Shown piece by piece: positions 22,895-35,030 of a stretch of DNA of 64,000 bases. A program made the position numbers and the translations under genes. Origin of the DNA: Tenebrio molitor (taxonomy: Eukaryota; Arthropoda; Insecta; Coleoptera; Tenebrionidae); contig NC_091049.1 of NCBI RefSeq assembly GCF_963966145.1, positions 17,856,001 to 17,920,000 on the forward strand, in the 5' to 3' direction. Under the pieces are notes generated by a model. That model did not search any database, was not told the DNA's origin, and was given only the letters and a program-made list of their open reading frames with translations. Every line of letters begins with the position of its first letter. Position 1 is the first letter of the stretch.

Positions 22895-23510
22895 CTATTT
22901 CATGCATATAAATTATTGAAACCGAATTATTGGCTTGTGGTTATTTTTCTGGCAGACAATATTCATAAAATGACAATTATTCTAGAGGTCAAATAAAATC
23001 CGATACATTTTTTTCAATAAATCATTTCTTATAACCGCTCATTTATGCCCTTCTATTATTAGTCTCCGTTGAATGTTTTACAACAATAAACTTGTTTGCT
23101 TAATTGACCTTTTCAGTCGTACTGTTCAGACATCATTAATTTAATATATCAATATTCGACATTCTTGCAAAGTAAAGCTAAACCATTACTTCATTCTTTT
23201 CTTCAAGGTAAGTGTCTATCCTGTTTACTGATACAGACAAAATAATTCTACTTCAAAATAGAAAACCGAACATCTCCTTTGAGAAATTTGTATCATTTAT
23301 TCTTCAAAATAGTTTTAAACCTGCAGCCACTGACGAATTAAGAAAATAACAATTCCAAACAAGTTTTTATTAGTGGATTGTACTTTTTTCACAATCACCT
23401 TTAGTTTCTTAAAATATAATTATTTATTAAACTTCAAGGATGGATGGCATAGAGAAATTTCCATTTCTATCATTAGCAGTTTTATTGCGGTGGTTCAATG
23501 AACCCTGTCG
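22895..23510 (+). promoter_or_regulatory. Orphan OR 5' region, copy C
   Basis: Matches copy A (7380-7800) and copy B (11337-11800): TTATTGGCTTGTGGTTATTT, TTTTCAGTCGTACTG (a good arthropod TCAGT initiator), and TTCAAG|GTAAGTGTC at 23205. No OR coding exon follows; unrelated DNA and a MITE come next. It marks a lost or truncated fourth OR unit. Confidence 0.5.
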
Positions 23511-23899
23511 AAATTAAAATGACTTGTACAAAGATTTCCGGATCGAGTAGGTAAATAAAATAGAGAAATCGTAATTACCACTGGCAAAAATGTTTCTTGG
23601 AAAATTGGAATTTTTTAAACTCTTTTAGATTTAAGATTACTTCGTGTAGTGTTCCCTTAAATACCGGGATATCAAAAATTATCTTGGTCGAAGGTGGTCA
23701 TGGATTTTTAAATAATTGTCGAAGCTTTGTGTCAAATAATTTCTTGAATGTCAAAACCAATTTTTGAGAGCAGTAATGCCGAAGGATTTTTATGCATGCC
23801 TCACAAATTGTGTTGGTGTGTTTTGTAAAACTGGCTCTGTAACTCATAAAAAAAAGGTGCTGGTAGGTCAATCGTTCGTACCGAAGAAATCGTCACACT

Positions 23900-24040
23900 A
23901 AGGGCCGGTTGCACCAAGGTGAGTTAAATTTAATTACAGATTAAAATATTCGAAAACATTGTTTATAACGATAGGTAACTAAAGTAACCAAGCATTTTAA
24001 CCTACAGTTAACGTTAACTGCCGTTGGTATAACCGGCCCT
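23900..24040. mobile_element. MITE, ~140 bp
   Basis: Inverted ends AGGGCCGGTTGCACCAA and the complement of AGGGCCGGTTATACCAA, flanked by TAA-like trinucleotides. Confidence 0.75.
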
Positions 24041-24099
24041 AAATAAGTTGAGACGGACGTTTTCCAATACATCACCATCCTTTACACCGGCGAGTAGTT

Positions 24100-25030
24100 A
24101 AGTGAGAACGATCCTGGCTCACTCAAGAGCGCGAAAATTTGAATTGGTAAGTGTGCTTGAAAAGTAGTGGCCGATTCTGGCTCACTCGATTGTGTGAAAG
24201 TTTGAATTGTGTACTGACCTGAAAAAGTGGTGGAAGATTCTAGCTCACTTCTCGAGCGGTAAAAGGAACGTGCGTTCGCGGCTCAAGATGTTTGATTTCG
24301 TGTTGAGATGTAAAGTCGAAGCGGGGGCCGATGTTGGATCATTCGTTGACATGTAGTTAAAACGTCGATTCGAAACGGTGCTCGATCCTGATGCAGTCAT
24401 CGTGTGGGCAAAAGTTTACATTTCTGTTGCGATGAAAAGTGGAGTTCGATTCCAAGCGATGATCGATCTCTTGGCTTAGAGGCCGATTTCAAGTTGAGTT
24501 GCAACTTATATTGTCATGGTAACGGCACAAAATTGCAAGTTTGAGAAAGATGACGCATATTAGTAATTAATGTGTAGGACAAAGATAGCTACACATTTGC
24601 GCTGCATCACCTATTTGTCACCCTGACTTGAAATCGGACTCTAAGTCGTTGTGCGTGCGTACAATTATTTGGTTTCCTGTTGAAAATTAAATTCGAGCTC
24701 GATTTAAAGCGGTGGCTACGATTTCTTCGTTCAGTATTGTGCCCGTAAAAGTTTGATTTGGTGTCGACGTGAAAAAAAGTGGCGCTCGATATTCTGATTC
24801 GTCGTGTGTGCAAAAGTTTGTTTTCCTGTTGAGATGAAATGTCGATTTTGATTCAAAGCCATTGTCGATCTCTTGGCTTAGTCGTTGTGCGTGCGTGCAA
24901 GTGTTTGATTTCCTGTTGAAATTTAAATTCGAGTTGGTTCCGTCATCGTGCGCTTAAAAGTTTGATTTGGTGAAGTAAAAAAAAAAAAATTGAACCTCAA
25001 TATTCTGATGCAGTTGTAGTTTCAAGTGTT
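24100..25030. repeat. Degenerate minisatellite
   Basis: Motifs such as GTTTGATTTCCTGTTGA, GATCTCTTGGCTTAG (24467, 24868) and GTGCGTGCGT recur at irregular intervals of roughly 100-110 bp, with variants of AAGTGGTGG and GATTCTAGCTCACT earlier. No coding signal. Confidence 0.6.
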
Positions 25031-25557
25031 TGAGTCGTTCTAAAATGGATGTTAATAGTATGTTATACACCAAGGTAGAGAACATATTTTTCACTACTAG
25101 ATACGTTAAAACCTTTTCTGATAATAATAATTATTAATTAAATTATTTTTTTCACTACTAGTAATAAAGTCTAGCGTTATCGGTTGTCATAGAACACTGA
25201 GAAGTTTCGTTTTTCTACGTTGGCCCAGGTACAGGTAAATAATTTTTTCTACTTCCTTCTCTAAAGTGTCACATTTTGCACTGACAAATAGTGTATAAAA
25301 CGTCAGTTTAAAAACGATTGTTCATTAGTCACAACTTGGTGTTCATTCGGGCGTTTGCGGGATATTAAACACGCTCGAAGTTTCTTTAAACACGGCTTGA
25401 ATTTTTTGGACATATTTAGCTCTAGATCAAGTTGGTATTTTGACGTTTATCAGTTTCGCATCCGGCGTGAAACAAAACGTCATTGCAGTGGAATGATTTG
25501 TTGTATTTTTCAAATATGGACCTGAAGCCACCAACAGTTTGTATCCTGAGAAATATA

Positions 25558-27077
25558 TACACTCACCGGCACAAAATTCGATCCATGCGCATTATTTGAA
25601 TTAACTTTTTTAATTAAGTTTTATTTTATTTACCATATTTTATTTTTGGTTAATTGATGAGTTTAGAAGGATTGTAACTCAATTTTAACGTAATTAAACC
25701 AAAACTCACATTTTATTTCTCTAATAACAAAAATATTACAAAACCTCTTAAAAATTTAAGACGAGATGTAATAAACTAAAAACTCATTATCGTATATTGC
25801 CTCCTCTAGCTTGAATTACAGCTTCCATTCGTCTTGACATTCCTTCAAAAAGGTCCTGAATGACAGCTTGGTCTACTTCTTGCCATTCTTGAATGACTGC
25901 TGCACTTAGGTCTCTCAAGTCTGCAGGAGCAGGAGTTCGGACTTTAACTCGTCTTCCGACCATGACCCAAACATGTTCGATTGGATTAAGATCGGGACTT
26001 TTTTTTTTTTCAACTGTATCCAAGTACTCATTTACGATTTGAGCAATGTGTGGGCGGGCATTATCGCGCATTAGAATGGAGTCATTACCAATAAATAGGG
26101 CAAAGGGCACAACATGTGGTTCCAGGATGTCCCTAGTGTACCTGTTTGCTGTCATTGCCCCTCCATTTACCACCACTAATTCGGTGCGAGCTTCCATTCT
26201 AATGCCACCCCATAGCATGATTGAATCACTACCAAAACTGATCCCTGGCACAAAATTGCACTGAGCAACCCTTTCGCCAGTTCTACGCCATACTCTTTGA
26301 CAGCCATCTGGAGATCTGAGGCAAAATCTTGACTCGTCAGTGAAAAGAATTCGACCTCATTCTTCAATTCCCCAGTTTCGATGTTCGTGAGCAATGAGAA
26401 GCCTCGTTACTCGGTGTTCCCTGGTCAACAGTAGGCAATGTGCGAGTGTTCTTGCACTTAAACCGTGTTCCTCTAACCTTCTTCTTACGATTCGTTCGCT
26501 TACTGCAACACCCCGTACCTCCTGCAGTTCGTTCCGTGCTCTAACTGCAGTAGTGTCCCTGTTTCTCAGGATTGTTAAAGTAAGAAAGTGTTCATCCCAG
26601 GCAGTTGTAGACCTTTTTCTTCCTGACCTAACTCTTCTGGTATAGCCTTTGGTTTCTGGAAATCGTTTAACAGCTCTTAGGATACTACATCTTGAAACAC
26701 CAAGAACGCGAGCCACGTAATACTTCGACCGTCCATCTTGAATTAAAGCAATAGCTCTGGCAGTATCGGATGGAGTTCAACTCATATTTTAGTTTTACGA
26801 ATACTAATTTACTTGTTTTGAACACAGTCGCGAACAGTGCTGCACAAAGAGTGGAAAAAAATACGAAAGAACAATATGTAGAAAATCTTCAAAAACTGTT
26901 AAAATTCATTCGGACTTGAAATATAAAAATTTTTTGCTTGTCTTCAATGAAAAAGTAGCTTAGCACTGTTTACACTTGATAAATCAAATATACAACGTAC
27001 ATTTGATATGATGTTCTCATAAAAAAAAAGATTTGATAAAAATATTAGATGTATCGAATTTTATGCCGGTGAGTGTA
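25558..27077 (-). mobile_element. Tc1/mariner element with both TIRs
   Basis: Both ends are present: CACTCACCGGCACAAAATTC at the left and its complement (GAATTTTATGCCGGTGAGTG) at the right, bordered by TA. About 1.52 kb, the usual size of a Tc1 element. It encodes one transposase relic on the - strand. The small number of breaks suggests fairly recent activity. Confidence 0.85.
25787..26787 (-). pseudogene. Tc1-type transposase (DDE), frameshifted
   Basis: Cut-and-paste transposase. From 26787 the frame starts ATG AGT TGA (stop at codon 3), then a helix-turn-helix region (DTARAIALIQDGRSK, VLGVSRCSILRAVKRF), a GRKRSTT linker, and a second HTH (TTAVRARNEL, VRRRLEEHGL). A frameshift near 26370-26390 leads to the first catalytic region and another near 26250 leads to IMLWGGI, RDNARPHIA (second Asp) and SPDLNPIEHVW (third acidic position in this family), ending in MEAVIQARGG at 25790. 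Motif order and length fit the family; it is inactive through the early stop and two frameshifts. Confidence 0.85.
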
Positions 27078-27334
27078 TATTCCTATTTGGTATGTTCATT
27101 TAGTTTGTATGTTTAAATTAACGTTTAATAAAAAAGTTGCTTGTTTCGTTTGTGTGTTCCATTTGTTAATTTGGTCGTAGAAAAAGTATAGTATTCAACT
27201 CGTTTATAAACTTCTCTAGACACTTGTTTATTAAACACTTGCTCCGCTACGCTTCGCTCGTGCCTAACATAAAACGCGTGTCTAAAGTGCCGTTTATAAA
27301 TCTGGTTGCATAATATAGGTACTATTTCATTATT

Positions 27335-27880
27335 AACCAGTGGTGAATAATGGAACAACCGTCACCTAGCAACGAAAGATTGTCGTCTATTTCATTGGTT
27401 AACGTAGACGATTTTCATTCCAACTGTCAAGAAAAGACAACTCGGACCCGTCGCTTCCGACAAAATAATTTGATTAATAATTATTATCAGAAAGGGTTTT
27501 AACGTATCTAGTAGTGAAAAAAATAGTATATAAACCACGGTGGAGAAGTCCCTTATAGCCTTCGCGCCTTACAACCCTCGGCGCGCCTCGGCCTCTAATC
27601 TTGGCGCTCTGGCTATAATCATGAACTTCTCCACCTTGGTATATAATATACTATTGTCTGATGCGACGATCCGAGTTCTCAATTTTCAACGGTTGCTATG
27701 AAAATCGTTTACGTTAACCAATGAAATCATCGAAAATCTTTCGTTGCTAAGTGACGCCTATTCATTATTGACCTTGGTTAGTAACGAAAATTATTATTAA
27801 CCTTGGGAGTGAAATTCTACTTCTGGGGTCGGTTCGAGAGTCAATAATGACGCCTTCTGAGACTAGTAGTGAAAAAAATT
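27335..27880. mobile_element. Long palindromic element, complete copy
   Basis: Arms pair over ~190 bp: TAGCAACGAAAGATT, CATTGGTTAACGTAGACG and complements on the right. The centre 27526-27655 is another palindrome (AATAGTATATAAACCACGG ... TATAATATACTATT) with a CTCGGCGCGCCTCGG loop. A truncated relative is at 3310-3735, and CACTACTAG-containing pieces also occur at 25090-25180. Confidence 0.75.
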
Positions 27881-27884
27881 TGTT

Positions 27885-28175
27885 GTGGGGCGCCTTGTAA
27901 AATAAAGTTCGATTTTGGATTAACAGCAGCAACAGCAACAACGATGGCCTCATAAAATTGTGTGTGTGTGATGAGAGATTTCTTGTCATAAATTTGTGTG
28001 ATGATGAGAGTTCAAGTTTTCTTGATTTTAAAATAAAGTTCGACTTTGGGTTATCAATAGCAGCAAGAGCAACAGCCCCAGCAGCAGCGGTAGCCTAATA
28101 AAATTGTGTGTGTGATGGGAGTTTCAGAAATTTTTTGTCATAAAAATGTGTGATGATGAGAGTTCGGGATTTCTT
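27885..28175. repeat. Two ~140-bp tandem units rich in CAGCAG/CAACAG
   Basis: AAAATAAAGTTCGA(T/C)TTTGG, GCAGCAACAGCAAC-type and TAAAATTGTGTGTGTG blocks appear twice in the same order (27898 and 28028). Function unknown; possibly the 5' or 3' non-coding part of a retroelement. Confidence 0.6.
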
Positions 28176-28435
28176 GTTGTGCGCGTGGTTATATGTTATT
28201 CTTTATTAGGAGTATTATTTAGTAAAGAGGATAAATATGAGATGTTAGTTTTGATTGTTGTTGCACCTCGTTTCTTTGATATGATATGTTGGCAAGTAAA
28301 ATGTTAGAGGATTGGGAGAGTAGGATCAAATTAAATCAGAATTTGTATGTGAATTTTTATTATAGGTACTTAGTAAGTATGTTTACAATTTATTATGGCA
28401 ATGTATGATGTGATTAATAAGAATATTGTTCTGCG

Positions 28436-28687
28436 TTATATTGTGTTTTGATCAATCCAAGCGTTGTGACTTTTATCGAAGCCTAACCATTTTACGTAGA
28501 GCTTCTTTCCTTTCTTCTTCAAAACTTTTTCAACTAAGTAGACGTCAGGATGCTTCACTTTTTGCAACTCCATTTCATAAAATCCACCTAAAATATCTTT
28601 TCCGGTAATATCCTTTAGCAGATAAGTGGTTGGGTTAGTTAAGTTGAACATGATCTCCAACTGCATTTTTGTTATTTTTACTGCCAA
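28436..28687 (-). pseudogene. Polinton/Maverick-like integrase C-terminal chromodomain fragment
   Basis: 83 residues on the - strand with YLLKDITGKDILGGFYE, then a chromodomain-like YLVEKVLKKKGKKLYVKWLG and an N-AWI ending. This combination is familiar from the tail of retroviral-like integrases in insect Polinton/Maverick-type elements. The rve catalytic domain that should precede it is absent, as are DNA polymerase B and capsid genes. An LTR-retrotransposon chromodomain integrase is the alternative. Confidence 0.55.
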
Positions 28688-28978
28688 TTTTTATGTGTAT
28701 AAAAATGGACTTCAAAATTAATTTTTCATTTCTCTCATTTATCACTGATGGTTTGGTTTTAATCGTTCTGTGGTAGTTGTTGTTATATTGTTTTGTAATG
28801 TCAGGTAGTAATTTAACTATTTATAATGTATAATGTATAATGTAACGGTCCGAATAGGTTCGGTAATTTAGAATTTTAATTTTTAAAATAATTTCAACGA
28901 AATGTTTTAAATAGTATAGTGACCCAGTTTAAAATTTAAAAAAATTAATTCCTGGTGCGGCCACGAGATCGCGCCAAA

Positions 28979-30527
28979 TGTGAAGGTACAAGCGGCAAGG
29001 GTAGGAACTAAGGGATGGGGTTGGCAATTCTGGGGAGAGCGGAAAAATAGCGGGGGTGAAGCGGTCTCTCGCGCGCGTTGTTGAAGGGGGTAGTTCACTT
29101 TTTATTTGGTTTTTCAAAACGAACACACCGTGCGAAGAGCGATCCATATTTCAAAATTCCTAAGTCTGAATCAATTACACTTCCGTCCCGAGTAGATATT
29201 TTGTGTCCCCGTGAGGAATCTGACGTTTTTAATCCACCCCGGGTAATTTATCCCACGTTCGTTGTCTTTTTTTTTGGAACCAGGACCACGTGGTAAGGGT
29301 ATGTTGTAGCTATCATTTTGTTGCATGCTTTTTCTTTTCTTTGTTAATTTTAAGCATTATCCCTAAGTTTCTTCCGGGATGTTCATTTTTCAGGCAATCC
29401 GTTACTTTCCAAAACTAGTAGCCGTCGTCCGAATCACGTGCGTTCATTTTGTTTTTCTTTCGCTAACATTTTCTAACGGCACTCGATCCGCCAATTTTCG
29501 TGTAGCATTGCCAGCGATTATCGTACTCGTTATTTATGTTGCTTACTGATATTTGTGCCATTTGAAGCGTTTTTATTTTACCGTTGTTTAATGTTGCGCT
29601 TTGTTTTATTTATTTGATCATTGTTTAATGTTGCATTTTGTTTTGTTGTATTTATCATTATCTAATGTTACGCTTTGTTCTATTGAATTAAACTCGGGTT
29701 TTCCTATTTGTTGTTGCTAAGCACCGTTAGATTTCGGATGAGTTCAAGTTAAAATGTTGTAAGTGCGATCCTATGGGGGCTAGGTGACATTCAGGAGGTC
29801 TGGGGGTTGCTTAGTCAAATTTCTGTGGGGGCGACGGTTATGTAGAGTCGTTAGCGGAGGGGGACCTAAGTCTTTGCTTACGCGGCTCCGGGATGTTGAC
29901 GTGAAGCCCCCGTCGAGGTTATAAAGACTTCGGGGTTTTGTCGGGAAACGGTTGGTTGGGGATGGCGGATCTAGATCTTTGCTTATGCAGTTTTGAGATG
30001 CTAATAGTACGACCCCGAGACGCTCTGTCACTCTTGCATGGTCGGTGAAATAGTCTGACGTTCATTAATACCCCGAATAACTCTAAACGTCGCTTGATCT
30101 CAAGATGATTCAGATTATTCTTCTGAGTCCCCTCGCGGCCGAGAGTTTGTTACCTCCAGCTCTAAGCTCCCGTTGGCGTACCTTGACCGCGTAGTTCCGA
30201 ATTAAACATTGTTTTTGTCATTAATCGAATTGTAAAATATGAGTAATACCTGGGATACGGTTTTGGAGAGGATCTTTAACCGTCCCTGTCTGTGATAACT
30301 GCATTATCAATTTGTTACTGTTGTTTTCTTTGCAACCTTTAACTTGTCGTTTGTGTTGCCCTTTACCCGTTCTGTTTGCCTTAAATGTTGCTGTATTAAT
30401 ATTGTTGTTTCTTTGTTTCTTTGCAATGGCCTCAACTACTTAATGTACTTTACTCTGTTATTCTTGTTTCTCGTTAAATTTGGATTCATTTCATTTGTTC
30501 GCTGAAAATCTACGTTATCACAGGCAT
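28979..30527 (-). mobile_element. Possible LTR (boundaries uncertain)
   Basis: GC-richer than its surroundings. On the - strand the segment would end ...TTCACA, followed by TTTGGCGCGATC, which looks like the primer-binding site start (TGG) beside an LTR. The other end is tentatively ...TTATCACA at ~30525. Internally 29780-30030 has two related ~110-bp blocks (CCTAAGTCTTTGCTTACG / TAGATCTTTGCTTATGC). No target duplication found. Confidence 0.3.
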
Positions 30528-30959
30528 TTTTCAATAATAGTAGTTTATTTGACGAGTTTGTGTGTAAATTGGGCCTTTTTTGGCACGCATGGGCCATTTT
30601 AAAACGCGAGTGAAACGAGTTTCAGTATCGGTGTCGTTATTTACTTACAGCATTAGGGTTGTTAGTTCAACTTTCAGACAGCGTCAACAACAATTGTAAG
30701 TAGCTATAACAATACTATTGCGCAAAAAAGTTTTATATTAAATGCTCACGTCCACTTCGATGCAGGCTCGTAAACGTAAACATTGTTGTTAATAAAGATA
30801 ATCATTTGTGTTTTTTTATTATTCCTGTTACAAATTACAGAACTGAGGAATAGTGTTACTAGTCCGTAATTACTAATTACTAATTTCACTGCAATTATAC
30901 ATTTTCGACCATATAAATTCGAGCAAAATATTTTCGAGAAATTGCAGTTCCAGGAACTT

Positions 30960-31335
30960 GTATTTAGAGAAAAGTTACAATCGATCAATTGATTTCGAGC
31001 ATTTGATTTCGAGCAACTGCATTCGAAGAATTTGCCGGAGACAGTACAGATGCGCTCGCTACTGCCATCGTGGTGACGCTAGTAGTGCTTTGCGGCGGTA
31101 CCTCACGGCCCCCATTGGTCAATCGTTCCCGGCGACTCCACATCATCGAGGGGACACCAACCGTCGTCAAAACGGCGCCGAACGACGCCTATAAAAGATC
31201 GACACCCGGCCAGAATTAACAAAAAGTTTTGATTCCGCGGGGACTCAACTTCTCTAACCTCTCTCCTAGATATTCTGCTTACTTTTTGTGACTTGTATTT
31301 AGTTCCTTTGTTAAATAAACAGCGAACATATTAAA
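30960..31335 (+). mobile_element. LTR-like promoter segment
   Basis: GC-rich upstream part, a TATA box (CTATAAAAGATCG at 31189), then TTAAATAAACAGCG (31312) and CTCCACA at about 31343. The order U3-TATA-AATAAA resembles a single LTR, but I could not fix its ends. GATTTCGAGCA is repeated twice at 30990-31015. Confidence 0.35.
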
Positions 31336-31378
31336 CTCCACAACTTTATATGTATATACATAAAGCCTTCTAATTATA

Positions 31379-32140
31379 CTATCCCTCCGCCACCCGGCGG
31401 CACGGCAATTTTGCCGGAGTACATACACTATTACGGCTATTACTATCAAGTAATAGTGCAGTGCTTATCAACATAATTACCGGCGTCTCGCCTCCGCATT
31501 TTTGTTGTGTATTATGTTCTGTGTCAATGTTAAGGAATTTCCTCACGATATGACATGAGTACAATAATATACCTTTTTGAATTTCAACTACCAATTTGTT
31601 CTCTAAATCCAGAATTTTTAAATTTTTAAAAAGAGATTGCGGTACTATTCCCGTTGCTGAAATTATAAGTGGTAAAATAGATTTTTTTTCTAAACTCCAA
31701 AGATTTCTCATAGCAACGGAGAGCTCTAAATATTTATTAATTTTTGTGTATATGTCTGTGTTATGTTATGGGAATTTGGAACAGCTATATCTAAAAGATA
31801 TGCTTGCTTTTGTTGTTTATTTAAAATAATAATGTCTGGTCTGTTATGCTGAATGTGAATGTCAGTTAAAACTGTGCGATCAAAATATAATTTGTAATTG
31901 TCATTTTCCAAACAACTTTCTGGTGTATAACTATAATGTGGTTGTGTATTCTTTAATAAATTGAATTTAACAGCTACATTCATGTGTATAATTTTAGCGA
32001 ATATATCGTGACGTTTTTTATATTCGCTTTGAACCAAAACGATGCAAGAAGAAATGATGTGTTCAATTGTTTCCCCTTCAGTTCCGCAAATCCTACATTT
32101 ATCAATTATCGATTGTAAACCGCATATGTGTTTTTTATAA
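31379..32140 (-). pseudogene. LINE 3' part: CCHC knuckle and restriction-like endonuclease
   Basis: On the - strand from ~32140: CRICGTEGETIEHIISSC (a Cys-Cys-His-Cys knuckle), HDIFAKIIH, then NRPDIIILNKQQKQAYLLDI, which fits the RPD...D core of the restriction-like endonucleases at the C-terminus of R2/R4-type non-LTR retrotransposons. After a one-base frameshift near 31725 come SLEKKSILPLIISATGIVP and IVRKFL, then a tail ending at 31379. The reverse transcriptase is missing (5' truncation). The 3' end is shared with 3745-3835 and window start. Confidence 0.75.
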
Positions 32141-32259
32141 TTTCTTGTATTTTATTATTATATTTTATCGTATCATTAACCATTATGATCACTTTATGTT
32201 ACACATTTATTGCTAACTATGAAGTCCATAATATTCGAATAACTCATCTTTCTTAGTTA

Positions 32260-32430
32260 CTTATAATACATTAGTTACGCGCTCATAATACGTTAGATAC
32301 AATTATACGATAAAGCTTAAAATATAACTATAATATTATGGGATTTAAACAACGCTCGGACGTTGTGCAGGTGACCTGGCTACGTCCTCGCATATTATAA
32401 ATCCCATAATCTTCTCGTTATATTAATAGT
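32260..32430. repeat. Hairpin-type repeat, copy 2
   Basis: Pairs with 26-200: GCTCATAATACGTTAGATAC, arms AATATTATGGGATTTA / TAAATCCCATAAT, loop CGCTCGGACGTTGTG...CTACGTCCTCG. The arms differ from copy 1 but stay mutually complementary. Confidence 0.65.
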
Positions 32431-33892
32431 TATTAATTCGGATTAAAGTTGTAGATATATATTTTCTAAAGTAATTTTCCAAGATTTAACCGCAACCCAC
32501 AATAAATTATTAGTGCTTATTCACAATGGACATAAGCTTGACATAAGGCATAAGAAATTCATGATACGTGCAGTGTACTATACTATTAATTTTTACTTAA
32601 CTTATGAGAAGTGACCTCAGTGAACATTATTGTTGTGTACAAAAAGGCATGGAGAATCATATTCTAGTTATATGGACACATAAATTATTTTCCAAATGCC
32701 CAAATTTACAAATTATTCTTAGGTATCTCTTATGTATTTCTTATGTCTTATGTCCATTGTGAATAAGCACTTAATACATCAGAACATGCTTAACATACAT
32801 TTTGTTAACTAATTCAGATCATATCAATAATCTAAAGACTCTGCTTGACCACCTTTTAATATTAGAGAGACAAAATTCTATGTATTTCAATTAATATGGA
32901 GCTTTAAATTTTATCGAAGGTAAAATAACAAGAATTAATTTTTTTATCCGATAAATTTTTCAATTTTACGAGTCAAATTTATGCATTTTTATTCTGGTCG
33001 GGCCCGAGAGCTTTAGCTTTAACCTTTGAATAAAAATGCCCAAATTCAACGAGTAAAATTGTCTAAAGCAAAAATGTGAAAATTGGGCAATTTATCAGAT
33101 ATAAAAAATTAGGTCGTGTTATTTTTGGCAAGATTAATTCCAGAATACAAACTTTAACGTTAATTATCTATTTATAATACCTACAGTTATTAAAAACAAT
33201 TTGAGAATCTGACAAGAGTAGCATGCAATTTTAATCACTTTTGCCACATGACACAGTAGCAGGACGATTTTACCGGGATAAAAATTTTTGATTGGATGAA
33301 AGCAAGCCCTCTGATTGGCTGAATACGCACGTTTAATGTACGCAGGAATTAATCAGGTATATACCTAATAGGTAGTGATTACAAATTCCCGATTATCTTG
33401 TGTTGTGTCTGCTGTTGTAAAAATTAACAGCAAACACGAGTGGGTCACTAACAAAATTATCTGGAATATCCTAATCACGAGAGCAATTCGATATGACTAT
33501 TTACCGAATAATCGCTGCAACTTAAATTTAAGCCAAATTAAAATTATAATCAAGATATCAATTAATATTTAATTAATATTGTTAATAATAATGTGTTTTC
33601 TTCAAATAAATGCTATAAAAGCTCCGATTTAACTAACATGTAAAAGATGGTCAAAAAATTATTATCGATTATTTCCTTCATGTGTTTAGCAACCAATTGC
33701 GTGACAAATATTGACGAATCAAAACGAGAAAACAAAAAATAACCCGATAAAATTTCTCTAAAATGCACATGTGCAATAATCTGATAAAAAATGTCGGTAT
33801 TTGATTTTTTAAAAATTATTTTGAATAAAAAGGATTGGAAATAATGCGTTTGGTTTCATTCTATTCAGGAAATAATCAGCTGTATACCCCTT

Positions 33893-34091
33893 GTGCAAAA
33901 TTTTAATATCGGCAATTTTTTTGCTAATGAACTCATACATTCATAAATTATTCGGTCAGAAGACCAATTATTATCAAATAAAGCCCTCGACTTCGTCTCG
34001 TGCTCTTATTTGCTAATAATTGGTCTTCTGACCTCATCTATGGATGGTTTCGTTCATTAGTAAAAAAATTTCCGATAAAAAATTTTGCACT
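33893..34091. mobile_element. Hairpin element, ~85-bp stem
   Basis: GTGCAAAATTTTAATATCGG and TCAGAAGACCAATTATTA on the left find complements on the right, around loop AGCCCTCGACTTCGTCTCGTGC. It lies in the 3' flank of P450-A and is absent from the P450-B flank. Confidence 0.75.
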
Positions 34092-34448
34092 TGGGATATA
34101 ATAAGTGATAATTTGTTGCCCTGAAAAATTATCGCATAATTCCAACTTGATTGGTCCAATTTTAAAATATAGAGCATTTTCATTGGCCAAATTTTTACGA
34201 GGTGAATACTCAATCGTAATATCCCGAGTGCATTTCAAATAATCGACAATTTGACATGCACGAGGGGTATTAGGAAGACTATTTCCTAATACTATTGTAG
34301 ATACACTTGTAGATAGTTACGTTTTGAAAACTTCTGAAGTTTCAGGTTTTGCCTCTGAAATGGCTTGCAAACGCAAACATAGCAAATATAGTTTAATTAT
34401 TTCGTCAAATTACATATTTAAAGGTTTAGCCTTTGAAACTTTAGGCCC

Positions 34449-34658
34449 TTGGTGCAAAGAAGAAGAAGATTTCCGAAAACATTAATGAAATCGATCATTA
34501 ATGTTTTCGGAAATCGACTTATTGCGGAATCAGGCGATTCAAAATCAAAGAAATTCCTTTTCGAGAGGATTTCACTTGCTATTCAACGTGGAAATGCTGC
34601 AAGCATTCGGGGCACTTTTCCAGATTCCGCATTATTATCGGAAATGTTTGAATTGTAA
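34449..34658 (+). pseudogene. Unidentified ORF tail, probably TE-derived
   Basis: A 69-codon open frame ending FLFERISLAIQRGN...FPDSALLSEMFEL at TAA. Upstream is a short inverted repeat (TTTCCGAAAACATTAATGA / TCATTAATGTTTTCGGAAA at 34468-34516). I do not recognise the family. Position among repeats suggests a transposon protein remnant. A start cannot be chosen with confidence. Confidence 0.3.
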
Positions 34659-35030
34659 ATCAAAAATGTTATGTAATTATGTTATCAATACAAAAAGTAT
34701 ATATTTTTACTCAAATATATTATTTTTATGAAAAAGTAGCAAGCAAAAATAAAATTCTGTATTTGGACCACAAAGTTTCTTATTAAGAAAAATTATCGGA
34801 AAATGCACTCGTGCAAATTATCGCATAATTTGGCTCTGATTGGGTGATTTTTGAAAGTTTAAGCGATTTTATTGGCTTAAATATTGTAAGGAAAATGGTC
34901 ACAATTAATAAGTTATTCATAAATTAGAATCTCTAAATTAACAACTACTGTTTCAAAATGTATAAACCATCTGAATCGGACAAAAACGTATTTAACTAAA
35001 GTCACAGTGGTTTTATTCTAGTATGAATTA

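Noticed and set aside
28979..31335. A complete LTR retrotransposon between 28.4 and 31.3 kb
   Set aside because: No matching pair of LTRs and no gag or pol; only LTR-like segments with uncertain ends are kept, at low confidence.
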